Below, piece after piece: positions 49,538-61,600 of a DNA stretch of 64,000 nucleotides. The notes beneath the pieces are model-generated. The model was not told the DNA's origin. It saw nothing but the letters and a program-made list of their open reading frames with translations, and did no database searches. The stretch spans positions 1,362,938 through 1,426,937 of the forward strand of contig NW_020170391.1 in NCBI RefSeq assembly GCF_000524195.1, in the 5' to 3' direction. A program made the position numbers and the translations under genes. How positions within the stretch are numbered: the first letter of the stretch is position 1; the number at the start of each line of letters is the position of its first letter. The stretch is from Echinococcus granulosus. Taxonomy: Eukaryota; Platyhelminthes; Cestoda; Cyclophyllidea; Taeniidae.

Positions 49538-52500
49538 TAGAATATCTGGAGACTCTTAGAGCAGGTGACACGAATAAGATACCATGACACTAGACGTCCA
49601 AACGACCATCGTTCTGTTACACTAGTCAGACATTGGCCAATTTTAGTTAAACCAGCAGTGGCATCTTCTCTCTTCCCGATTTTTCTGTTCATCATGACAC
49701 CTGCAGTTGGTAAAACCAACAAGCAAGCTATGCTAATGACGATGGGTAATGGTCGCTTACAAAACCGCCCCCAAACGATGACTGTAAGGTAAGGGGAAGC
49801 AATAAAATATGACTGCTTTTAATGTGGCAGCTTAAAGCTAGTCGCCCCTTACCTGATAAAAAGTCTGCTGCTATAGATGAAGTCTGACATGTGGGTAGGT
49901 CTGATGTTACCGCCAAATTCAATGACTTTTGTCTTTTTGTGTCTGCATATCTAGTAGTCTAGGATTTTATGAGGGCGATGGCCCAGACTTAAAAATGGAA
50001 CGTCATAAAATTGTCTACGGTGTAGGGCCATTTGATGTGGAAAATTATGGGGTCTCAGGTTGGAAGAGTTGTTCATTTATATGTATATTTGAAAATCGGG
50101 AAATTTTTAACAAAAAAGTGGGCAATTTTTACCAAATGATACAAAATGAAAGTATTCACATCAAGTTTGCCATTCATTTATGGTTTTACGAAACCCCTCA
50201 GTGTTGTTTCGGTTTTGCACGCTTATTTTTTAAAATGTGGCTGCTAATACATACATATAAATAATTAAGCAAAGTACTCAGCGGGCACGTCATTATGAAG
50301 TGGTGTTTCACGTTACTCTATTGTGGTCCAGCATATGACACCGTTTCTGTCTTATAACGGTGAAACTTCAGCACGATTTTGGTTCGCAAGTTCTTGATAT
50401 CACCCATCACTATGCTCACAGTGAAAAGGAACCAGGACCTGTTGGCGTTCCCGTGGGCGTCACTGGTGCACCTGAGGAGGAATATGGAATAATCTCGGCT
50501 AGTTGAGTGTGATGGCGGGAAGAAGACACTATGATGCTGCGTAATCAGCGTAGGACATGAAGGTTAAGTCACCAATGTCGATAAAACTGCAAAAATAATT
50601 TTTGATGGTGACATTACATTTCCCTCTCATCTATATCTGTCGAAATGCATTCTTAAAATAGCTAATTTTTAGGAAATATCAGTCATTCATAAAGATACGA
50701 AGGGTCGTTTTAAAAGTAGAACACCAACTGTGATGCTTTCCATTGTGGGTTAATTGACCCGAACCATGGAGTAAATATGTTTGGATTCCAAAATCTATAA
50801 TCAGTGATATTTTAGAGAGAGATTTGATTAGTAGGCAAAAGCAAATACATTTTTAACCAAAATTTTTGTAAATCTTTATAATGCAAACCACCAATGCAGC
50901 TGCTTTGTTTTAAGCGAATCCGAGAAATTTGATCAACATCACGTCAGCGTAAGCTCAACCCGGACAAACTATGGTACTGGTCAGGATTAGTGGTTTTCTT
51001 TAAAACTTTAATGCAATTTTAAATGAGCACGAATGGAAGCAAATTATTGTAACCCGGTAACTTCGGTGCTCGTTCCGAAAAGCAATTAAAGAACGAATGT
51101 CCGTTTTAATGGTGCCATTAGTCATTATTTCAACTTGAGGATATATTTTGCGCAGATCACAGTTACAAGGGCATATCGAGATACCCATTGTTATTTTTCA
51201 GTAGGTACAAAAAATTGCTTCCAATGGTGGTGGGGTGGGTTGGTTTTCAGCGGTTTTATTTACCTGGTTTGAAGAACTGCAAAACGGAATTGTATAGTGG
51301 TTGAAATTGCCGTTATTTTCAACGTAGTTTACTTAATAAATGAGACAGATTTCATGCGACGAAACTATTAACCATTGCAAAAATTGAAGAAGTTGGTCAC
51401 GGAGTTAAACCATACATGTTTACCTTCATACTTTAGGTGTCTGTAAACGCTAGAGACACACGTGTCTGTTCATTTGATTCCCAGTTACATGCACTACCGG
51501 GAGTGAGGAAACTACTCAGATTTTCCCTGCTTAGCTGCATAAACTCTTTGTTGTGGTTACCCATCAACGACCAAGTTCCTATCACCAATATTCCTTTTCG
51601 AAATACCTCACCACGCAAAAGTTGGAATGCTCATGCCTATTTTATGTCCCGATGACCGTAAAGCTTTCAACTGAGCTTAATTTATTGCAGTAAAATCTGC
51701 ACTACCGTGTGTGAGCTAAGACTTGAGAACTAAAGTACATTTAGACTGACATTTATGAAGTAGTTATAAAGGGGGAAGTCAAAAGGGGATTCTGATCAAA
51801 CGTACAGATTTGGAAGCGTTAGACGTGCAACGAGTGGGACAAGTGCGTGCTCGCTCAATCTTTGCAGAGCAAGTTTAATTGAGTCACCTCTGAGCCGACA
51901 TTACATATTTTTGGTAAATACTACAATCTTTTAAGCAAATTTTACCGAAAAAAATGGATATAGACGAACCAATTTGCAAAAGTCCCAGAAAAATCACGCT
52001 GAAGTTTTGCAGTTGCCAATTTGGGATTTAAGTACTTAATTGGGTAACATTTAAAGACTATTTTGTACCATGCGCTTTAGAACTTTGAATCTGAGACGTT
52101 CGCGTTCCCACGTTTCAAGTGAAGCATTACTTTGGTAACTCAACTATTTAATACTGTAGCGCCTCACATCGTCTTAGAAGACGCGGCAAGACATTCCATT
52201 TTGAAAGAAAAGCTTTGTCCTTAACATGGAGAGGGCTTGGAGGCCATAGGTTGGGGGGAATGTTCATTCCACCGGGATGATGCGCATGCCTAACTAAGCA
52301 GGTCCTCCAGTCTTCAGAATTTATTTTGTGGAGCCTCGAGCCTCCTCTGACGGAGATATATTCACAATTTACAGAGTGACAACGAATCACGGAGCCCAGG
52401 TAGGTTAAAAGTCCATTAGAGGTGGCCATCTTTGCACCACAATATCAGAAAGCTGAATTAACCTGTTTTACATTTTGAAGAAAACTAGTTGATTTGGTTC

Positions 52501-54919
52501 CTTCAGTTGTGTTATGATTATCCAGGACGAAGTTGTGTGTGAATGCTCGTACAATATTATTCATTGCAACAAAAGGCAAATGTACATTTGTCAATTACAC
52601 TCCAACGCACATGAAAGTAGGTGGACCCAAATAAGTCATTCTTCATTGAAAAAGCTGTAATGACTCAATGTGAAAACTGCATCCTGTATAATCCCCCGAT
52701 TAAGTGCATTAATAACAGCTAATTTTAAAGTAGATACATCCGTTTTTTTAGCTAAAGAGAAAGTTGCATGCAATTTTGCCTGAATTAAATGATCATTTAA
52801 TTTTTGAATCTGTTATTCATACCGGGTTTGGCAACTAAAAGCCCGAGCATTATGTTAAATAATCGTAACATGACCAAAATCTGGAAGTGACATTCAACCT
52901 TATGTAAGCTTCAGATTATGCGTCTTCTTCCGGGTCAAAATTGCGTTTATTGCCTTTCTAAATTATCAGAAAACGGTTTGGAACTAACATTCTCTCGGGG
53001 TTTGATTTGATGTCTGTGATTATCAGCAGAAAAGGCTATTCTCCTGCATGTCAGTGGGTAAATATCTGCACGTAGCACGATCACTCAGCGCCCCACTCCC
53101 ACTGGGGATTAAAACGATGATGTAAGTGGAAGAGGAGCTTTTCCTGCCTCCTTAGGTTATTTAATCCCTGTGATGCACTCGATCATAAGAGATAAGCCAA
53201 GACAGTATCTCTATAAAATGAGATGCTTTAATTATATGATCATGGTTTGAAATAAGCGGTTCCTAGAATGTGTCCACTAAGACAAGATCAACCATAAAAA
53301 TCATACGCACTTTATAGCATTTGGTTTAAATAAAGTTGAGAATATTCACTGTCTTTCTTGGGAAATGTGTGCTAATAAATATGCGGTAGGGAACTGATTT
53401 CAGACATCCCGATGTGCATGAATTGGTGTTGGAAGTTAAATAGATCTTCTGCATCATTACCTCTATCCGACCATTATTAGCAGCGTCATCATCTGAATCC
53501 ATGTATTAGATGTTCGGTAGCTGCGTCTACGATGAGCATCTTGTTCGTGCATTCGTTTGCCCTTCCATCTCCATGCGGCTGTGCTCCCCTGCTGATACGC
53601 CTTCCAAGAGCGCATGTTGTTGCCGGGCGAACAGCCAACATGTAGTCAACGATTCTGTTCCCATTTTCCCCTCAAAAATGTGCAATGCCCTTTATTAAAC
53701 CCTTGCCGTTAAAAAAACGTCCAGTAGACAATTACGTAAGGAATGAGTCATGTAATGTAGAATGGGTTGGAAAGCACTTCTAAATTAATTCAAAATGGTA
53801 GTTCAAGGAGAAAGCATTATAGTACTTGGGGGTGTAAATGAAGATAAATCATTAAGATGGAGTTTAGATGTTTTACTGACCTTTTTCTGCGCAAATCGGA
53901 GCCTTACGTTATGCTTGTGGTAGCCAAAGGAGACAGGCATTTCCGACCTATTGAAAATTATTCCGCGGGAAAATATGACGAAAATACATTACAATTAAAC
54001 AAGAGAAAATAGAAAACTGCTAGTTTGAGTCCGCTCCATGTAATTTGAATGCAACTTTGATAGCTACTTTAAAACCTTTGGTTGTTTACCGAGCCCAACA
54101 GAAGAAATAAGGAGGTGTAAGAGCAAAGATTTTTCTTGATTGCGTACATGCATGCCCCCACATTAGATATTCAAGCAAACAGATTTGGAGAAAGAAAGTC
54201 TTGTTGCAATACTCGCATTCACAGCAGGCATTTCACAAGCGAAATGCGAAAAATAAATAGCCTCTAAACGTGTTTAAACTGAAGGATGTAATTTCCGTAT
54301 GCTTCTGCGGTTATTTCACATTTGCTTCGACAATTAAAATCTGTTCAGAAATTTCTATTCCACTTTAAGTCGTTTTATTGCAGGATGATTATTTTTATTT
54401 CGGTTATAATTGCGCCTAACCGTTGTATGAGGCAGATCGGACTTTTGATCTTGCCGCTTCGCGAATGCGTTTAAACATAGCCATCCGTTGGCGATATATT
54501 ACACCTATTCACAAAAAAATTCCCCATTCACACACGAGGCTTAATTGTGCACAAGATTAATGCCTGCTTCTATTTTACAGAAAAGGTAAATAGGACTATT
54601 CAAATAGATAGAGAAAAGACATGAGTTCTAAGTTTGTAATGTCCAAAGGGCTGGCCTCCGACAAGGGATGCGCAAATCTGGGAGCCATTAATAAGCGCTA
54701 TCACAAACAAATTTTCCACTGAACGTGGATCATTTGCGTGATGGTAGGCCTGTCCCTAGAGGGTATTAATTTTTCCGCTCCCTCCCCTCCTCCTCCATTT
54801 CCCTCTCGTTATTTCCGGAGAGGTCGGGAGTAGTGGAGCCAGAAACACCTAGAAATCCCCATCACTCTTCGCGCTCACTTGCGCCTGAACAGGCATGCAG
54901 AAAATGAATAGGTTTTGTA

Positions 54920-54940
54920 TGTGTGTGTGTGTGTGTGTGG
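54920..54940 (+). repeat. (TG)n microsatellite
   Basis: About ten GT units are followed by a purine/pyrimidine-alternating tail (GCGCGTGTGCGCACGTGC, to about 54960). It lies roughly 200 bp upstream of the next start codon and may form left-handed DNA. Confidence 0.9.
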
Positions 54941-55144
54941 ATGCGCGTGTGCGCACGTGCTCATTTTTTCCCATTCGCCAATGGTCTGTGCTAGCCGCAT
55001 AGGCCATGTGCCAATGGGAGGACGGACCTTACTCCTCCGGCATGCAAGCACATATGCACACATACACTCCAGCCCGAAGGCTCAAGTTTTGATTGCCCTG
55101 CTCTCCGATGCAGCAGTGAGAAGCGGTAGTCACTGGAATCACCC

Positions 55145-55647
55145 ATGGCAGAAGATTTGCGACTTAGCTTCACTCGTCCCATGGTCCCCACAGTGAGGGA
55201 GAACCGGACACCGGGGTTTAACACCCTTTCGCCCAATTCCATGCTAATCCACGCGCCGGTCGGTGCGCTAGATCTCTCCCTCTACAACTACCATCCAACG
55301 CCGCAACGGGTGCATCCGTGTTCGAGTCAGCAGGTCATCTCGGATGAGTTGGAGGAGGGATCATGCGGGCAACCACAAAAGCAGCAGGCCCCCGTGGCCG
55401 GTGACGGTGCCGGCTCTAGGGGGCCAAAAATGAAGAGATTCAAGGGACCGAGGAGGAGCAATCTGTTGGAGAAATTTATTGCTCTGTTGGAAGATAAGAG
55501 GATAATGGAAGACAGTGAGGATGCTCATCAGTTAGAGGACCTAAAAATGCCACGTCTTAGAAACGTCCTTAACATCATATTCATCACAGCGGGAGTGTGC
55601 TTCCTACTGGCGGTTGTTATCGTCATTCTCTACACCACCTTTGCAAG
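55145..55647 (+). CDS. N-terminal exon, probable type II membrane protein
   Basis: This is an open first exon of 167 codons plus two bases, ending GCA AG before GTACGT (phase 2 donor). The ATG has a good context (CACCCATGG). Residues 1-138 are hydrophilic, with a basic KMKRFKGPRR block and an acidic helix (EDKRIMEDSEDAHQLEDLK). They are followed by a basic MPRLR and one strong membrane span, VLNIIFITAGVCFLLAVVIV (about 140-162). Positive charges before the span suggest the N-terminus faces the cytosol and the bulk lies outside (type II). The protein family is not recognisable from this part. No convincing second exon was found in the remaining 8.3 kb. If splicing fails, the frame stops at 55678. 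Confidence 0.6.
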
Positions 55648-58600
55648 GTACGTTTCCTCAAAAGTTGTGACAATTTAAATGTTCACAATTAATTCGGACT
55701 AATAGTTGGGAATTCGTGATTCCGCTTTCTCTGCTACAGTTTGCCATGTCTCTAACTTCCGTCAAATTGCTAGTGTATTCTTCGGTTTACCAAGCACAAA
55801 TCATTCTCCCTACATTTTGAATGATTCATATCTGAGCGCCTCGAAGTCATAAAGTAATATTTAAATGACTGTTACTGCATTATGAAATGTTGGTATAAGA
55901 TAGCCATATTTCAAGTTTTTTGACGTCATCATTACCAGTTATTATATGATAGCTTAAATTGCATGAGTGACGTGACATTAAAGTGTTGGTTAATTAATAC
56001 TACCTGTGATTTACATTATCAAATTTGTAATAACTTCTTTTAGCTGTGTTATACTACTTTTGTGTCTTTGTCCCTGAGCCTTCATTACTAATGTCACTTG
56101 TCAAAAATGAGTTTTTTTATCAATCTCCAAATACACCTGTTCGACTAAGGATAATTTTCTGTTGCGTGAGGAAAAAAGTTAAAAATATTTTAAACAGTAG
56201 CAATAAATTAAATTTAAAAGGGCTTATTTCTAAGAAGCTACCATTCCCATTAGCAGCTCCCGTTTACGCGTGACAGTGGAGGTCTTTGATGGCATCGGTG
56301 CGAGTTCATTTTCGACTGTCCTTATAATCGTAAAAATGAAACTGTTTATTGACCATGGCTTTGTTGGTCTTTTGATTTTCCACATACTCTACTTTCAACG
56401 TCGATTTTGCAATTTTAATAGAACTGCTCTGGGATTCAATTTGACCAAACTTTGAGGCCTCTTAAGGACTCGTTCATTTAAAAAAATTAATGAAAGTTGG
56501 TTTGGTGTGGAGTTTTCTTCCCTTTGATGCAAAAGCATTTCGCTGAAAGAAATGCACTTGTATTCCTGCCTTTTACTAAAAGTTCATAACTAGCTTCCAT
56601 TATGGCGTTAAACCACTGCACGTATATCCTCTCAATCCCACATCTTATTATTACTCTCAAGTGTTATTTTTTCAAAAATACATGTTGAGAAACATGATGA
56701 AAGTGATATGGAGAAGTGAATGAGGCAATATTACTTGATGCTTTGGTACACCACATTAATAAGTTGTCAGTGCTACAAAGTGGTTGATAGGTTTCAAGAA
56801 CCAGTTACGATGTGCAGGGAGACCCGGCCAGATAATGAATGGTAGGTGTTTCCACTTTCCCTGAAAGTTAGTAAATAAAGTATGAAGGAAGTGGTTTTTT
56901 GTTCTGAGCGTAGAAGTTTTTTTTTGCAGACCGACAAACTAGCTAATGGGAGAAAATATATTTGATAAAAAGCCTCACACCGGGCCGAAGACCTCAGTGT
57001 GTGCAAATTTTTGGTCATATGCAACTAACAGACCGGAAGTAGTTGCGCTTTCACCGAAAATTGATACCATTCAAGGAAAACCTACCCATATATGTCCACT
57101 TCTCAACTGCAATACCTTATGGCAAAATTACCAACGTGAATTTGCTTCCATGTTCCGAAAGACCTTCTGCCACTAGTACACACATAGTTAATGGAACGAG
57201 TATCACGCTAATAGCATTTTTTTCTCTATTTAAGTATTTATGCAGAGGAAATCCTCAGAATGCAATCTACAGTACTTGAGTTTGGCAAATATTTTCACTG
57301 GATGAGTGGCTGCTAAACACAGGGATTCTTATTTTCCTTTAAATTGCAGTGATGTCATTAGCAGCCAATTCATACGCTTATTTTCGTTGAACAGGAGACT
57401 TAAAAGTACAAAAACGTACAATTTTTTCCAGCATAAGAAGTATCACTTTTGCGGTCAACCATTGTTCTGCCCGGCTGTAGTAATGCCGCTGCATATGGAG
57501 AGCATTTAGAGCTAAAACATGCGCGTTATCTATGACAGTTTTTTTTGGTAGTTACATATTTTGGTGCATTTAAGACCGTCTAATCAGTCATTGAACAGTA
57601 ACAGAAGCTGTTGTCTCTTCCTAAATAACAAGTATGAAATAAGTGGAAATTGCTATTTAAAGTGCCGCATTGAGAGGGATCAAGGCAATCAGTTCACTGC
57701 GGAACTATTTGCTATCAGAAATCAGAGAGGACATTTGCTTCCCTTTTTTAGAAATAAGTCTAATGAAAACATTCATAATTATGCCTGTTGCTACGTCCAC
57801 CCATATTCAGGACATTTAGAGCATTCACTACACATTTACGCTCTATAATTTCAAACATCCTTTATTTGCACTCACTTCCCCACAAGAACCTGGATTTCGT
57901 ATCAGTTACGTAAAAATTTTTTATGTGAAATTGATAAAGAACACTGGCATCGCTCCTCCCACTGTCTTAAACGTCTAAATATTTCAGATGTCTCTTGTGG
58001 ACGCAGATTGAATTAGGCTAAACCATTTTACAGAGTGAGGATTTTGTAATAAGACCGCCCATGAAATGGAAGCGTTTTCCGTATTTGAGTCTTCTTGCCA
58101 CTTCGGTGAATAAAAGTACTTCAAAGTGTTTTCAAAACATTAAGGTTAATCAAGGTGAAAGGCTACAAGGGCAACACTTTAGTGCCCAAGACACAGAAAG
58201 TCAAAGACATTTCTAAAACATTGATTCTATTGAAAAACTAGAAATCATTTCTCCCTAGCATTTTTTCGTCGAAATACTGCCTACCATAACCGATTTAGGG
58301 CATTGCTTTTGCCCAACAAAATCGTTTAATCTACATTAAAACAAAAATTATAATAAGCTATTTATGCCGTTAGGCATTTCGATTGGCCAATTTGTCGGCA
58401 TGCTTACAATCGTGTAAGCTTTATTGCTCTTAGCAAAACTAATAAGTGTTTCAAAACTGCAAAGACGGCATCAGTGTGGTTCCTTATGGCAGTAAACGTC
58501 CACTACCAGGGTCTTAGAGGAAAACGGATCGTTACAGCGCATGCTTTTTGTTGTTCCGCTATGGCAACAATAGTCATTTCCTTATGCGACCAATTCAGCA

Positions 58601-61600
58601 TCCGCTTAGGATAAAATGTGTCAGCCCCTCAATTGCAGAGCATCCTGCGTTCTGTTTAGCCCGCGGCACGATTTGGGGTAGGTGGACGTCATCAACCGGT
58701 AAAGAGCACACGCCACATATACGCGACATTGGCAATGAATTTGGTGGTAAAGTTAACTTGTTCTTCAGTATCGTACCAACCACCAGAGGCGCTTGTCCTT
58801 TTCAATGGTTTAATTATTAATTTAAATATTGGCACCACAGTTTAAATCCAGTAAACATTTCAGAGAAATATTGAAAATACATTCTCGTAAATACACGTGT
58901 GTATTTTGACCTTTCACTTGTTGTGCAACAAATTATTGCCAAAAACGACGATTAATTCTATTACTCCCACAGGAAAACCTATATTTGTAAAAATTTGAAC
59001 GCTCTATATTAGCAGGCAAGGTCGCCCTGCCAGCCTCTAAATTTACCCATTTCCAACCGGATGTCAGGCTGCCGTTTTGCAAGAAAAAGCGCAACACAGC
59101 GGTGCCCTTCAGAGGGCGAATGAATCGTGCGATTTGAGTGCGTACGAGCAGGCTTTTTTTGTCCAACAATTTCGATCGTGCATATTTTCTTTACAACTTC
59201 AATGGCAAGTAGAAACAGGGGAAAAGCTCCGACTTCCTTCCAAAACAGTCATTCACAAAGGACGTTGATCACAGTCGGATGCTCATAGTGACGGTGGAAA
59301 GTGCATATTTTGAAACAGTTACGTCCCATCTTTCAAGTTTTAAGCTTTGATTCGACCATCATTGTGTGCATTTTTACGGATCTTATGGAAGAACATTGGT
59401 GAAGTGTCATTTTAAAATGCTGTAGAGTTCCCTTTTGATTTCTTAGGGTCTTGAGTTGCATTATTTGGCTATTCTTCTAAAATAACTTTTTGTCTTACAT
59501 ACGGCTGCTTGGACACACTACCATATAAAATGAAAAGTGTGATAAATAAGTTCGACAACAACAATCCACTTTGTCATTTCGTCAAAGTTGACAATTTCGA
59601 TGTCAAGTTTCATCCTCAGTTGTTTGCATTGAACAACACGAGTTCTTTCATTACGTTCGCGTCAACGGCGCTTGACACCTTGTCGGCATTTGCTTTTGAT
59701 GTCCGGTTAGTTCTTTGTTTACTACTGCATGTCACACAGTCAGGGGTCACAATGACACTGCCATATTAAAATTAATCTAAAAGAGTGTTACGTGAATTCG
59801 GTGCAATTTATCAAGAGGGTGTTTTGAGTTTTGGTGGGGATTGTTCCACAGTCAAATCTTCAGCGATTTAACACCTATATCTTCTTTCTGCCTTTAGGTG
59901 AATGCTCACAGAATTAATTGCTCAATTATGTTTAGGCGACAATCCTTTACAAAGTATTTTCGGCAATTTTAAGTGGGAATAGACTCTACCCTTTAAGTCG
60001 TGCGATTCTCCTTAATAATTACTGGAGACGAGTCTTTCGTCCTACGAATGGTTATTCGTAGTCAACAAAAAATACTAATGACTTCTTTAAAGTGCCTTGT
60101 TTACTAAAACGTTGTCTTCAAGAAATTAGGTGCTAGTTTCATGCCACTGTAGCATGCATTTGACACCATTAAACTCACTATTTATGGTTTGTAACTTGGC
60201 GAAAAATGGCGTTGATAAAGCGATGTGATTTGCACAAAATAAACGTTTTCCTGTCACTCAAAAAGTTATCAATTATTTATTTGCTACTTTATTTCAATTA
60301 TTGCCCAACTGTATTAACTATAAAACTAGTTCCCTTCCGATTAACCCCATTTCTTTCATGCTGAAAATGAAGTAGGCTGTTAGAGATGTCCCTTGAAATA
60401 ATTGCTGTTTGTCTGCTCAATTCAACAGCAACTGCAACATTAATGATCGGGCACAAACTGTTTCAGTATTCACCAGCATTCTCCCATGCAAAAACCAACT
60501 TGTCGGTTTCTCTCAGTAGCACTTTTTCTTCAAAGTTTTTGAAGACAATAAAGGCTCCGCTCTACGCACTTCACTGGCGCAGCAACTAATTTTGAGGATC
60601 ACGTGCCCTCTCGACTTTATGGACAAAATTGCCTGAAATAGTGCGGATGATTAGATTTCCTTCATCTACACTAGCCACTTTGATCTCACTCAGCGGGTGA
60701 AGTAATTTTATGCGTATATCCTCTTGCTAAGGTTATACTGTTGAATATTTCAATTTTTTTCGGAAAATAGGAACACAGTAATTTCTTTTTTTAAGTTTCG
60801 AGACTGTTCCACGTCATCCTGCCCAACGATGCTCTGCCCCGCAATAATTAACGGGGTCGGCACGGATACTTGTTAGTATCAATGATTAGCTCGGCGTCCC
60901 TCTTTATTTATTCATAATAATAATGTGATTTACCTCTAATGGGCCATGAAAGTGGTCATACAGTGTGTTCGTCTTCTTTTCACGTTATATGTGGGATTTT
61001 TGAGCTGCTTAAGGAGAAAATCTTAGGATCGTTTCAACGTTTTCTCGTAATTTTGTAAACTTTAAATGTCACAAATGAAGTCTGCTAAAACCGTATTTGC
61101 GTTTTACTTAGCTAATTATAGGACATTTAAGTCTCCATGAAATAATACCAGCTAAATGAGCCCGAACAATAGTTTTACTCATTAGGACTCTTCAAATTTC
61201 GGAAATAGGACTCTATCGAGCGTGACGGTGCAAAATATTTCGGCTGTATTCAATTTGGTGAAGTTCCAATTGAGTGAGTTTTAATTCTTTATTTTTTTCA
61301 GCAATATTTCACTTCCAACTTGAAAAAAAGGAAGGATAACACAATGTAGAGGCATTTGTCATGCCTCCGCAAAGATTATTCGCCTTTACCTACGAAGTGC
61401 TCTTCTGCGAAACTCCTGCCTTCTGACTGCTTTAAAAAGTGTATAGGCTGATGTACTTACTGAATGAAATTGCCGCAAATAGGCCTTGTTAATAATTCGC
61501 TTACCGGTCCTTCACCCCACTTTTTATATAAGTGTGGGAACGTGGAAAATAAAATCGTCACAGATTAATATAAACTAATATCAATGCACAAAAATACAAG

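Larger units (their letters stand above)
45181..55144. other. 10-kb gene-poor region with mobile elements
   Basis: This region carries LTR-like copies 3, 4 and the diverged copy 5, and repeat copy B. Several open stretches have protein-like composition and nearby splice-like signals (plus 50372-50506 and 51437-51655; both strands at 49165-49340 and 49560-49796), but they could not be joined or assigned to a family. They may be decayed gene or transposon pieces. Confidence 0.4.

Noticed and set aside
49198..49587. 129-codon plus-strand open frame
   Set aside because: It reads through LTR-like copy 4. The part outside the element is open on both strands and shows no family.
52148..52429. Minus frame of 93 codons, and a TGTAGCGCC match at about 52157
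   Set aside because: The TGTAGCGCC start resembles the LTR-like family for only about 40 bases, has no matching end or target duplication, and the frame has no recognised family.
59509..59769. 86-codon plus frame in the right-hand gene-poor region
   Set aside because: Composition is plausible, but there is no splice-site pair linking it in frame to 55647 and no family match.
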